Notes: generated by a model from the letters alone, not told the origin. A stretch of 14,564 nt of DNA from Treponema sp. UBA4267 (GCA_002395155.1 DGWD01000001.1:1-14564), one strand, 5' to 3'; shown: positions 1 through 7,569, counted from the first letter of the stretch. Made by a program: numbers and translations.

Positions 1-152
1 ATGAAAAGCTTATGGATAAAATAAAGTATCTGCCTGTCTCAAATCCACTTGTTTGCATTTTTTCTCTCAGCGGTTTTTCAGATTATGTAAAAGAAAATGC
101 GCAGAACTGTAAATTGATTGGAATTGATGATATGTACGGCAATGCTGTATAA
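1..152 (+). CDS. C-terminal fragment of a DUF234-type ATP-binding protein
   Basis: An open frame enters from the left edge (reading from base 3) and stops at TAA 150-152. It gives about 49 residues, including ..CIFSLSGFSDYVKENA.. and ..LIGIDDMYG.. This pattern, a strand ending in F-S-x-S-G-F followed by a helix and a final hydrophobic strand with an aspartate pair, is what I know from the C-terminal nuclease-like (DUF234) end of archaeal-type AAA ATPases. No ATPase motif is visible because the rest of the gene lies outside the window. The next gene is also an AAA ATPase of a related type, so the two may be paralogous neighbours. The family call rests on a short tail and is moderate at best; that it is the end of a real gene is more secure. 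Confidence 0.55.
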   Translation, partial: EKLMDKIKYLPVSNPLVCIFSLSGFSDYVKENAQNCKLIGIDDMYGNAV

Positions 153-174
153 ATAACGCAAAAAATATTAAAAA

Positions 175-257
175 TGTGTAAAATCAATAAAAATTATCAA
201 TAAAAATGTGTAAAAATCGCTCTAAAAACCTTTATTTTTGTGTAAAAACGGTATAAT
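175..257 (+). promoter_or_regulatory. Promoter region with three 32-bp-spaced TGTGTAAAA repeats
   Basis: TGTGTAAAA occurs at 175-183, 207-215 and 239-247, so the starts are exactly 32 bp apart, close to three helical turns. The third copy is followed by TATAAT at 252-257, a consensus -10 box. No good -35 lies at the standard distance (TTTATT at 231-236 is the nearest), which would fit an activated promoter or an operator array. Transcription from this -10 would begin near 264, almost at the ATG at 266, and no Shine-Dalgarno is present, so the downstream gene may be leaderless. The region is very AT-rich, which raises the chance of coincidence. Confidence 0.45.
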
Positions 258-265
258 ATTCAAGT

Positions 266-1558
266 ATGTATAGAAAGATATTGAATAAACTTGCAGAATG
301 GAAATCCTCATCCCGAAGAAAACCTCTTGTTTTGAAAGGTGCCCGTCAGGTAGGAAAAACCTGGCTTATGAAAGAATTTGGCAGACTGCATTATGAAAAA
401 ACTTTTTATTTTTCTTTTGAAAAGGATGTGGAACTTGCAAAGATTTTTGCCACTAATAAAGATCCTTACAGAATAGTTTCACTTTTGGGAACAATCAAGA
501 ATGATAAAATCGAAAAGGAAAAACATCTGATAATTTTTGATGAAATTCAGGAATGTCCGGATGCACTTAATTCCTTAAAATATTTTTGCGAAGATGCCAA
601 TGACTATCACATAGTCGCCGCAGGGAGCCTGCTGGGAACATTACTCTCAGAGCCGATGAGCTATCCTGTTGGAAAAGTTAATCTTCTAAATGTTTATCCT
701 ATGGATTTTGAAGAATTCCTTGGAGCGGTAAATCCGTCCCTTTTAAAATATCTTGAAGAAACTCCGCCGCAAGAAATCATCGAGATTCAGCATACAAAAC
801 TTATAGAGCAGTATCATGATTATCTGATAGTTGGAGGCCTTCCGGAATGTGTTGCAAGCTGGGCAGATGAAAAAAATTCTGGAACCGTTTTGCAGATTCA
901 AAAAGAACTCCTTTCATTGTATGAAAATGATATTGCAAAACATAATAAAAAAATCGATGCGGGGCGTATTTTACTTGTGTTCAAAAGCCTTGTGACTCAG
1001 CTCTCCAAAGAAAACGAGAAATTTATATACGGATGTGTAAAACAGGGGGCTCGTGCCCGCGAATTCGAGGTGGCTATAGAATGGCTTGTAAGTGCAGGGC
1101 TCGTTCTTCGGATTTATGATGTAAAAAAGCCGGAAAGCCCGCTAAAAGTATTTGAAGATTTTTCAAGTTTTAAGCTTTTCTTTTTTGATGTAGGGTTAGC
1201 AAAATGTGCTGCACAGGTTCAGAATAAACAGATTGTGCTTGATTCTGATTTTCAGTTCAAAGGTGCTCTTACGGAAAATTATTGCTTGCAGCAGTTTCAT
1301 TCAAATCTTGAAAACACCATTCATTATTACTCACCGGCTCAAAATTACGAAGTGGATTTTCTTTTACAGGATGAAATGCAGATAATTCCAGTTGAATGTA
1401 AAGCAGGCGGAAATGTAACATCTGCAAGTTTTAAGCGCTACCGCAGAGAAGAAAAGCCTGACCTTGCAATAAGATTCTCGCAACTGGAATATATAGAACA
1501 GGAAGATATGATAAATGTTCCTCTGTATCTGGCATGCAGAATAAATAAAATTAAATAG
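266..1558 (+). CDS. AAA family ATPase with C-terminal DUF4143 domain
   Basis: This 430-residue protein has an N-terminal AAA domain (AAA_14 type) with Walker A GARQVGKT at residues 25-32, Walker B LIIFDEIQ at 88-95, and the sensor strand IVAAGSLLG near 116-124. The C-terminal half is DUF4143-like: FFFDVGLAK, GALTENY, then EVDFLL...VECKAG, which resembles a PD-(D/E)xK nuclease core (acidic residue, then ExK). Full length is normal for the family. These proteins are widespread in bacteria with many paralogues per genome; their substrate is not established, and a DNA-related or toxin-antitoxin-like role is only suspected. The start at 266 has no Shine-Dalgarno but sits just after a TATAAT box, and residues MYRKIL are the usual N-terminus. 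It lies downstream of the end of another ATPase gene. Confidence 0.9.
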   Translation: MYRKILNKLAEWKSSSRRKPLVLKGARQVGKTWLMKEFGRLHYEKTFYFSFEKDVELAKIFATNKDPYRIVSLLGTIKNDKIEKEKHLIIFDEIQECPDALNSLKYFCEDANDYHIVAAGSLLGTLLSEPMSYPVGKVNLLNVYPMDFEEFLGAVNPSLLKYLEETPPQEIIEIQHTKLIEQYHDYLIVGGLPECVASWADEKNSGTVLQIQKELLSLYENDIAKHNKKIDAGRILLVFKSLVTQLSKENEKFIYGCVKQGARAREFEVAIEWLVSAGLVLRIYDVKKPESPLKVFEDFSSFKLFFFDVGLAKCAAQVQNKQIVLDSDFQFKGALTENYCLQQFHSNLENTIHYYSPAQNYEVDFLLQDEMQIIPVECKAGGNVTSASFKRYRREEKPDLAIRFSQLEYIEQEDMINVPLYLACRINKIK

Positions 1559-1572
1559 TACTTAAAAAAATT

Positions 1573-1614
1573 TCATTGAGAACTTGCGACGTTTGCGACG
1601 TAAGTTCTCAATGA
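1573..1614. repeat. 13-bp inverted repeat with internal GCGACGT direct repeat
   Basis: The arms TCATTGAGAACTT (1573-1585) and AAGTTCTCAATGA (1602-1614) are perfectly complementary. The 16-base loop (1586-1601) is GCGACGT-TT-GCGACGT, a direct repeat. Seven As lie upstream on the plus strand (1564-1570), so read on the minus strand the hairpin is followed by a T-run and could terminate leftward transcription. On the plus strand no T-run follows, so it is a poor terminator for the gene ending at 1558. The unusual loop suggests a dispersed repeat and not only a terminator. Confidence 0.6.
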
Positions 1615-1809
1615 TATATAGAAAACACAAACCTTGACGGTGAAAAAGAAATCCTTTATGTTTTAATTGTAATCGCGCGATTACTTTGGGCTGAGCAATT
1701 TGCTCTGGGTCCACCGACAGGCGAGGATATACCCCGCTAATTTTTTTGCCTTTCTGTATTTGGATATAAAGATCTGGTCCAATTTTAAAATTCCTGGTAA
1801 GCTGCAAGT
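1615..1809. other. Intergenic stretch with perfect 16-bp palindrome
   Basis: I see no convincing gene here. GTAATCGCGCGATTAC at 1669-1684 is a perfect palindrome. It is followed by a small hairpin GAGCA-ATT-TGCTC and an imperfect GC-rich hairpin around 1723-1739 (GCGAGG, loop ATATA, CCCCGC) leading into TAATTTTTTT, which could be a weak rho-independent terminator on the plus strand. A TAAAAT at 1786-1791 may be the -10 of the next gene, with TTGGAT at 1760-1765 as a poorly spaced -35. A minus-strand frame is open through the whole stretch but looks like repeat read-through. Confidence 0.4.
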
Positions 1810-4773
1810 ATGAGTGCCTCAAATCAGCTTATCACCAATGAATTAAATAAGAACTTTCTTTTTACTTTAAAAGAAAACCTTTCTACGTGTACAGAATTTA
1901 AAATTTGTGTTTCATTTGTTCGAATAAGTGGTGTTCAGCTACTTATGGATTTGCTTCAAGAATTGAATACAAAAGGTGTAAAAGGACAAATCCTAGCTTC
2001 GACATACATGAATGTTACTCAGCCTCATGCTCTAGAAATGCTGAATTCTTTTGATAATATTGAACTCAAAATTTTTACTTCAACTCACGACCAGGGCTTT
2101 CATGCAAAGGGATATCTTTTCAAAAATCCGCACAATAAAAATAAGGAAAAATGGACCATAATTATTGGTTCTTCTAATATTTCTGGTGCTGCCTTTAAGA
2201 AAAATGTTGAATGGAATGTTATCAATAATGAAGAAGCTTTGGACAATCATGAACCCGGAGTTTTTGCAAAATCAGTTCTGAAAGAATTTGAAGAACTCTG
2301 GAAAAGTCCTTATTCAAAAGATTTTTCTGATGAATTTTTAATTCAATATCGTGATTACTTATCAAAAATAAAAAAGATTCAAAAAGAAAACAAAGATGTA
2401 TTCAATTTTGAAGAAAAGGTCATAAAACCTAATGAGATGCAAAGTGAAGCAATTGCAAAACTGAACACTCTTCGAAAAATGAAACAGAATAAAGCTTTGG
2501 CTATTGCTGCAACAGGAACTGGAAAAACTTATATGTCAGTTTTTGATGCAATGCAAGTGAATCCAAAGAAAGCTATGTTTGTAGTACATCGAGGAGATAT
2601 TCTTGTAAAAGCTCAAGAATCTTTTGATAATGTTCTAGGAAAAACAATTCCTGATTATTCATCTGAGATATACAAAGGTTCAAAACACAATAAAGATTGC
2701 AAATACTTATTTGTAACGGAAGATACTCTTGCTCTTCATTTGGAAGATTTCGAACCAGACGAATTTGAATACATTATTATTGATGAAGCACATCATGCAG
2801 CTGATAATTCATATTCAAGGATTCTAAATTATTTCAAACCTCAATTCTTGCTAGGTCTTACAGCAACTCCAGAACGTACTGATGGAAAAGACATATTCAG
2901 TATTTTTGACTTTAATCGTGCGGTAAATATCAGACTAAGAGATTCTCTTGAAAAAAATCTTGTTTGTCCTTTCCATTATTTTGGAATAAAAGATGTAGAA
3001 GGAATTGATTACGAGAAGCTCACTCATAAACCAGAAGATGGTGAAGAATATCTCAATGAAGTTGCAAAAATGCTTATGAAAAGCAAACGTGCAGATTACA
3101 TTTTTGAGAAGATAAATTTTTATGGTCATGATGGTGATAAGACAAAATGCCTTGGATTTTGTGCTACTGTAGATCATGCAAAATTCATGGCAGAAGAGTT
3201 TAATAAAAAACTAGGTGAAGGTGTTGCTATTGCTCTTTCGGGAGAAAACTCTGTACCAGAACGACAGAAATATCTTCAGCAGTTGGAAGATGATGATACA
3301 AAACTTCAGTATATTTTCTCACGAGATATTTTTAATGAAGGAATCGATGTACAGGATGTAAATCTTGTTCTTATGCTGCGTCCAACACAATCTTCTATTG
3401 TCTTTACTCAGCAGCTTGGTCGAGGGCTTAGAAAAATCAAAGGAAAGGAATTTCTAACAGTTTTAGACTTTATTGGTAATTATCAAAAATCCTTCCTTAT
3501 GACCAGTGTTTTCTCAAAAGAACCTAATCCAGATAAAAAGACTCGTCTCCGAGAAGTTGCGACAGATTTTGTTGATATACCTGGCGATACGTTTATTCAT
3601 TTTGATAAAATAGTAAAAGAGCAGATTCTAAATCAAATAGATAAAGAAAAATTTATGTCTGATACAAATCAGAAAAAAGCATATTTTGTTTTCAGAAAAG
3701 ATAATGGTAATAGAATGCCTTATTTAACTGATTATATTAAACATGGCTCTGATTTGGACCCTTGTGTATTTAGCAAGATAAAAAAAGGAAATCTCCTTTA
3801 CCATTCATATTTTGAATTTGTGGCTAGTGCAGAAAACGAGATTAATTCATCAGAATCAGTAATTCTTAATCAATTATCTCAGAATAATATATTTACAACT
3901 TTTATTCGTTTCATCGATTCATTACTTCCAACAAAGAGAATAGAAGAGTGGTGTGTAATAAATCAACTTATCTCTAATTCAGACTTTTCCGCTTCAATAA
4001 ATGATATAAAAGACAGCTTGCAAAAATATGTTGATTATTATAATGAAGCAAGTCTTAATAATGCTTGTTCATTCTTAGCAGGAAAGTTCTTTGATTCTAC
4101 AGAAACAAAAACTTATAAAGATGTAATTATGAGTTTTGATGGAAAGACAGTCACTCTTAATCAGAATGTAAAAGAGCTTTTCTCTTCTTCAAATAAGGAA
4201 GAGATTTCAAAATGGATTAATGATTATATTGAATATGCTCTTCTAAGATATGATGAAGAATTCGGTAGAAATGATTATGGATTCCCATTCCTAAAACCAT
4301 ATGCAAAATATTCAATGCGAAATATTGCTCCTCTTTGTAATTATGAAAAAATACATAGTTCATTTAGAGGTTCTGGTTTGCTAACAAGTGCAAAACCACA
4401 GTATTTTATTTTTGTAGATTTGTATAAAGCAGATGATATTCGAGAAGAGATTAATTATCATGATAAGTTTATTTCTTCAAATGTATTCCAATGGCAGTCT
4501 CCAAATAATATGACTCAAGACAGTGATAGAGGAAAAGATGTTATCAATAATACAGAACGTCATACTCATTTGCATTTATTTGTGAGAAAGTTTAAGGAAG
4601 TAGAATCAATTCCACAGGAATTCATATATTTAGGTGAAGTTTCTACAATGCTAGATACTGCAAAGGGTGAATGCCCTGTAACCATGAACTTTGCGATTCC
4701 AGAATTACCAGCAGATTTATATAATGACTTTATAACCGATGTAGATAAAACAAAAGTAGAGGAAAAAGAATGA
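1810..4773 (+). CDS. PLD-like / SF2 DEAH helicase / DUF3427 protein
   Basis: The 987-residue protein has three parts. Residues 1-180 form a phospholipase D-like nuclease domain with HxK (H98, K100) and GSSN (120-123); the aspartate of a full HKD motif is not in its usual place. Residues 200-565 form a superfamily 2 helicase core: motif I AATGTGKT (K239), DEAH at 325-328, TAT at 351-353, motif VI QQLGRGLRK at 534-542. The end, about 870-985, carries DUF3427 features (PQYFIFVDLY, HLHLFVRKF, FIYLGE). Such proteins probably act on nucleic acid, and the architecture recurs in defence or repair settings; the role here is inferred. A TAA lies three codons upstream of the ATG, so the start cannot move far; there is no clear Shine-Dalgarno. 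Its end overlaps the Nudix gene by 4 bp (ATGA). Codons are notably AT-rich. Confidence 0.9.
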   Translation: MSASNQLITNELNKNFLFTLKENLSTCTEFKICVSFVRISGVQLLMDLLQELNTKGVKGQILASTYMNVTQPHALEMLNSFDNIELKIFTSTHDQGFHAKGYLFKNPHNKNKEKWTIIIGSSNISGAAFKKNVEWNVINNEEALDNHEPGVFAKSVLKEFEELWKSPYSKDFSDEFLIQYRDYLSKIKKIQKENKDVFNFEEKVIKPNEMQSEAIAKLNTLRKMKQNKALAIAATGTGKTYMSVFDAMQVNPKKAMFVVHRGDILVKAQESFDNVLGKTIPDYSSEIYKGSKHNKDCKYLFVTEDTLALHLEDFEPDEFEYIIIDEAHHAADNSYSRILNYFKPQFLLGLTATPERTDGKDIFSIFDFNRAVNIRLRDSLEKNLVCPFHYFGIKDVEGIDYEKLTHKPEDGEEYLNEVAKMLMKSKRADYIFEKINFYGHDGDKTKCLGFCATVDHAKFMAEEFNKKLGEGVAIALSGENSVPERQKYLQQLEDDDTKLQYIFSRDIFNEGIDVQDVNLVLMLRPTQSSIVFTQQLGRGLRKIKGKEFLTVLDFIGNYQKSFLMTSVFSKEPNPDKKTRLREVATDFVDIPGDTFIHFDKIVKEQILNQIDKEKFMSDTNQKKAYFVFRKDNGNRMPYLTDYIKHGSDLDPCVFSKIKKGNLLYHSYFEFVASAENEINSSESVILNQLSQNNIFTTFIRFIDSLLPTKRIEEWCVINQLISNSDFSASINDIKDSLQKYVDYYNEASLNNACSFLAGKFFDSTETKTYKDVIMSFDGKTVTLNQNVKELFSSSNKEEISKWINDYIEYALLRYDEEFGRNDYGFPFLKPYAKYSMRNIAPLCNYEKIHSSFRGSGLLTSAKPQYFIFVDLYKADDIREEINYHDKFISSNVFQWQSPNNMTQDSDRGKDVINNTERHTHLHLFVRKFKEVESIPQEFIYLGEVSTMLDTAKGECPVTMNFAIPELPADLYNDFITDVDKTKVEEKE

Positions 4774-5174
4774 AACAGGTAACAGTAAGCGGAGCAATTA
4801 TCCTCCGTATTAATCCAGAAACAAACAAGAAAGAAATATTTGCAACCCAGCGTGGCTACGGTGACTATAAAGATGGTTGGGAAATTCCAGGCGGAAAGCT
4901 TGAACCTGGTGAAACCCCGGAACAGTGTATTGAACGCGAAATTCGCGAGGAACTTGCAACAGAAGTAGAGGCAGAAAAGATTCTTGGAGTTGTGGATTAT
5001 GATTATCCAAATTTTCATCTGACTATGCATTGTATTTTGTGTTCTATTGTATCAGGTGATTTGAAACTTCTGGAACATGAAGCTGCAAAATGGGTTACAA
5101 AGGAAACCCTACGTTCTGTTGATTGGCTTCCTGCAGATCAGTTGATTTTGGATAAGATTGAAGAGATTTTGTAG
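4770..5174 (+). CDS. Nudix hydrolase coupled to the helicase gene
   Basis: This 134-residue protein is a small MutT/NudG-like Nudix hydrolase, the kind that hydrolyses nucleoside triphosphates or other nucleoside diphosphate derivatives. The Nudix box starts at G42: GKLEPGE (E48), then seven residues, then REIREEL (56-62), matching GX5EX7REUXEE. The glycine that usually follows EEL is an alanine (A63), a minor departure outside the metal-binding glutamates. The domain covers the whole protein, with the usual N-terminal strand (VTVSGAIIL) and the WEIPGG approach to the box. The ATG overlaps the helicase stop (ATGA at 4770-4773), so the two are translationally coupled and probably work in one process. 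Its substrate cannot be read from the sequence. Confidence 0.92.
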   Translation: MKQVTVSGAIILRINPETNKKEIFATQRGYGDYKDGWEIPGGKLEPGETPEQCIEREIREELATEVEAEKILGVVDYDYPNFHLTMHCILCSIVSGDLKLLEHEAAKWVTKETLRSVDWLPADQLILDKIEEIL

Positions 5175-5252
5175 ATATTCTGGTAAAAAATACAGATGTA
5201 ATTTTTGCAATTTAAGTTATGTTATAATTATTAGATTGAAAATTCAAATGAA

Positions 5253-5324
5253 TTGAGGTCTCCAAAATGGTAATTCTTATAATGAATACGTGGAAGTTAA
5301 TTAAAGAAAGATGAAGTATGTTAT
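5253..5324 (+). promoter_or_regulatory. Possible promoter and 15-codon leader before the DUF4238 gene
   Basis: The gap 5175-5324 contains two TATAAT hexamers (5223-5228 and 5278-5283). TTGAGG at 5253-5258 with a 19-bp spacer could serve the second. A mini-frame ATG 5267 to TGA 5312-5314 (MVILIMNTWKLIKER) has a GAGG 8 bp upstream of its start and ends 10 bp before the next ATG. It could be a leader peptide or mere chance. I see no terminator after the Nudix gene. Confidence 0.3.
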
Positions 5325-6392
5325 ATGAAAACTAAAAAGCAACATTATGTACCCAGAGAATTATTAAGAAATTTTTCATGTGATAATGATGAAAAACTTA
5401 TTAATATTTTTTTATTAAATAGTAATAAATTAATTGATAATGTTGAACTATATAATCAAGCATGCGAAAAATATTTTTATGGAGAAGATCAAAGACTTGA
5501 GAATGCTTATTCTCAGTTAGAAAGTCTTTTTTCATCTGCATTAAGAAAGCTTAAAAAAGGAGATTTAGAATTAACTCCAGAAGAAGACTCTTCCGTTCGC
5601 CTTTTTATGATATTTCAATTAAATAGAACTCCAGAGGCAATTCATAAAATGAATAGTTTTATGAATGAAATGACTAAAGAAGTATTTCGTAATAATTCAA
5701 TGTTACCCGAAGAACTGAAAGAACATCTTGATGATTTTAAAGTGTGTATTAAACAGCCTCATGAATATCTATTTGCACTGACTATGGAAATAGCATATAC
5801 AGTTTCTGATTTAAAACTTGGTTTGATAGAAAATAAAGATGAAACGTTTATTATTGGAAAAAGTCCAGTTTTTATATTAAATCCATTCTTATACGCGTTA
5901 AATTATCAAAAAGGTTTAATGGGACTTGGCGTAAAGGGGGCAATGGTTTTTATGCCTATATCTCCAAAATATATTATTGTTTTGTATGACTCTTTTGCTT
6001 ATAAGTTTAATAAAAAAAATGGAGTGATAATACCAACAAATAGTGATATTTATAAATTTAATTTATGTCAATTTTTTAAAACGAAGGATTGTGTATATTT
6101 AAGAAAAGCAAAAATAGAGGACCTTATAAAGCTAAGGAATGAATCAATCGAATTTCAAAACAAAAAAGAAGCTAATTCAAAGCGAATTAATATTTCTAAT
6201 GATCAGAAAAAATATCTTATATGGACTGAATATAAACAATTTCCACTTGAACAAAGATTTGATTGTATTTTTATTACAGAAAGAGCTTTTATTCAACGCT
6301 TGAGTATTTATGAATCTATAGAACGACCTGCGATAACAGCCATTCGTTTAGAAATGGAGAAATATGAAAACCTTAAAAAGAATCAAATGTAA
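5325..6392 (+). CDS. DUF4238 domain protein
   Basis: The 355-residue product begins with the DUF4238 signature KQHYVPRELLRNFS (residues 5-18). It continues with the family's helix FMIFQLNRTPEAI, then a GKSPVFILNP segment where family members usually have a S-D-N-P-like turn, and then MPISPKYIIVLYDS, matching the common P-L-S-P-x-x-x-L pattern. No signal peptide or membrane span is seen. The domain's biochemical function is not known to me; it is often met in accessory and mobile regions. It lies 150 bp downstream of the helicase-Nudix pair and 68 bp upstream of a deoxyribosyltransferase-like gene, on the same strand, so it may belong to a defence-type cluster. Codon use is strongly AT-biased (many ATA, TTA, AGA), like its neighbours up to 7560 and unlike the pst genes. 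The start has only a weak purine-rich leader. Confidence 0.8.
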   Translation: MKTKKQHYVPRELLRNFSCDNDEKLINIFLLNSNKLIDNVELYNQACEKYFYGEDQRLENAYSQLESLFSSALRKLKKGDLELTPEEDSSVRLFMIFQLNRTPEAIHKMNSFMNEMTKEVFRNNSMLPEELKEHLDDFKVCIKQPHEYLFALTMEIAYTVSDLKLGLIENKDETFIIGKSPVFILNPFLYALNYQKGLMGLGVKGAMVFMPISPKYIIVLYDSFAYKFNKKNGVIIPTNSDIYKFNLCQFFKTKDCVYLRKAKIEDLIKLRNESIEFQNKKEANSKRINISNDQKKYLIWTEYKQFPLEQRFDCIFITERAFIQRLSIYESIERPAITAIRLEMEKYENLKKNQM

Positions 6393-6399
6393 TTTCTTT

Positions 6400-6461
6400 T
6401 TGACTAATTTTCCATCTATATATTATATTTAAATATATAAACTTAAAAAGGGGGGTCATTT
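6400..6461 (+). promoter_or_regulatory. Promoter, palindrome and strong RBS deciding a TTG start
   Basis: TTGACT at 6400-6405 and TATATT at 6424-6429 (18-bp spacer) make a good sigma70-type promoter. The -10 lies inside a perfect 14-bp palindrome, TATATTTAAATATA (6424-6437), which could be an operator. A run of A then six G (6445-6455) is an exceptionally strong Shine-Dalgarno 5 bp before TTG 6461. This fixes the start at TTG, since the next in-frame ATG would remove the first beta strand of the protein. Confidence 0.6.
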
Positions 6462-7177
6462 TGAACGATACTTGTTTTGTTATTATGCCGATTGGTACTC
6501 AAACTTATAATAATGAAAAATATACAGAAGACGAATTGAAAATTAAATATGATAGTTTAATTAAAGAAGCAATCTCAAAAGCAAAACCTGATATGCAAGT
6601 ATTAAGAGCAGATGACATTGCTGTACCTGGATCAATAACTAGTGATATATTTAATCGATTGATGTATTCAACATATGTAATAGCTGATATTAGTTTACCA
6701 AATCCGAATGTTTTTTATGAATTAGGTTTGAGACATGCAATTCGTTCTCGAACTATTTTACTTAAAGACAAAAATATTAACAATTCTGTATTTGATATTT
6801 CACATTTAAGATATATAGAATATGAAAATACTACACAAGGACTAAAAGATTTATCTGATAAATTAAAAAAGAGTTTTCAGTATTATGAAAATTCAATTAC
6901 AGTTAGTCCTGATAATCAATTCCTTGAGTTAGCAGCGTTTCAAAAATATCAATATCCAATATTCCGTGATGTAGAGGAAGAAAAAAAGAAACAGCAACAA
7001 TCTATGCTTGCTGTGTTACGCCCTTTTATGAATAGTCCGGAACTTTTTTCTTTGTTATTGGATGATTCGATTTCTCAAGATGAAAAAGATAAAAAAATAA
7101 GAGAATATATGGTTTGTAATCCAGAAATGATTAGTTCTTTACTTTCTGCATTATTAGAAACAGGAATGATAAGATAA
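6461..7177 (+). CDS. Nucleoside 2-deoxyribosyltransferase-like (DRHyd-type) protein
   Basis: The 238-residue protein starts with TTG. Its first 130 residues form a Rossmann-like domain: FVIMPIG (6-12), a helix, VLRADD (47-52), GSITSDIF (57-64), VIADIS (73-78) and NPNVFYELGLRHA (81-93), whose E87 sits where the catalytic glutamate of nucleoside deoxyribosyltransferase-like enzymes is expected. This superfamily is related to TIR-like nucleotide-cleaving domains and appears in bacterial conflict systems. Cleavage of a nucleotide or NAD-like ligand is an inference. Residues 150-238 are a helical, lysine- and glutamine-rich extension without a recognised domain. The gene ends 17 bp before the KAP NTPase remnant, which was probably its operon partner. 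The N-terminal FVIMP start is typical of the family. Confidence 0.78.
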   Translation: MNDTCFVIMPIGTQTYNNEKYTEDELKIKYDSLIKEAISKAKPDMQVLRADDIAVPGSITSDIFNRLMYSTYVIADISLPNPNVFYELGLRHAIRSRTILLKDKNINNSVFDISHLRYIEYENTTQGLKDLSDKLKKSFQYYENSITVSPDNQFLELAAFQKYQYPIFRDVEEEKKKQQQSMLAVLRPFMNSPELFSLLLDDSISQDEKDKKIREYMVCNPEMISSLLSALLETGMIR

Positions 7178-7194
7178 CTATAAAAAATAATAAC

Positions 7195-7569
7195 ATGAAA
7201 GATGTGCTCTTACGACAGCAATATCTCAATCTTCTCAAATCAATAATTGAAAATCAACGAGAAAATATCTTAGGTTATTCATTTGCTATTGACGGGGATT
7301 GGGGAAGTGGAAAAACCTAGATTCTAAAGGAACTGGAAACTCAACTTGATAATTCATATTTGATTTTCCACTACAATGCTTGGGTAAATGATTTTTATGA
7401 AGAACCTCTGGTTGCAATTCTTTCAGTTATGATTGAAAATCTTAAAACATACAAGAAAAGTATTAAAGAAAAAGATTCTGTCGGGAAAGTTATTTCATCT
7501 CCTATTAATGTATTAGCAAAAATTACGGGTAGCTTTGTTGAAAAAAAAATACAACATTATATCAGTTTA
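7195..7569 (+). pseudogene. KAP-family P-loop NTPase remnant, broken twice
   Basis: From ATG 7195 the frame reads 41 codons with a KAP-type N-terminus ending in Walker A GDWGSGKT (residues 34-41). It then meets TAG at 7318-7320. The same frame continues without shift (ILKELETQL..., IFHYNAWVNDFYEEPLVAIL), which is clearly the next part of the KAP domain. The TAG probably replaced a TGG or similar codon. About 80 codons later the homology stops where a GC-rich modular repeat begins (hairpin from 7570). KAP NTPases are normally several hundred residues long, so most of the gene is gone. Intact KAP proteins are membrane-linked P-loop ATPases frequent in defence clusters. Whether the amber codon is real or a sequencing error does not change the truncation. 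Confidence 0.85.

Noticed and set aside
175..247. The 32-bp-spaced repeats as a degenerate CRISPR array
   Set aside because: Only 9 bp are repeated, the unit is AT-only apart from TGTG, and no cas gene is present. An operator array fits better.
1562..1822. An 86-codon minus-strand open frame in the gap before the helicase gene
   Set aside because: It runs through the inverted repeats, has no ribosome site and no recognisable domain. The frame looks like read-through of repeat DNA.
4566..5030. Minus-strand frames opposite the helicase end and the Nudix gene
   Set aside because: The plus strand encodes clear DUF3427 and Nudix motifs in this interval; the antisense frames show no family features.
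7318..7320. TAG as a reassigned or read-through codon
   Set aside because: TAG terminates other genes here (for example at 1556-1558 and 5172-5174), and the KAP gene is also truncated downstream, so a nonsense lesion is the simpler reading.
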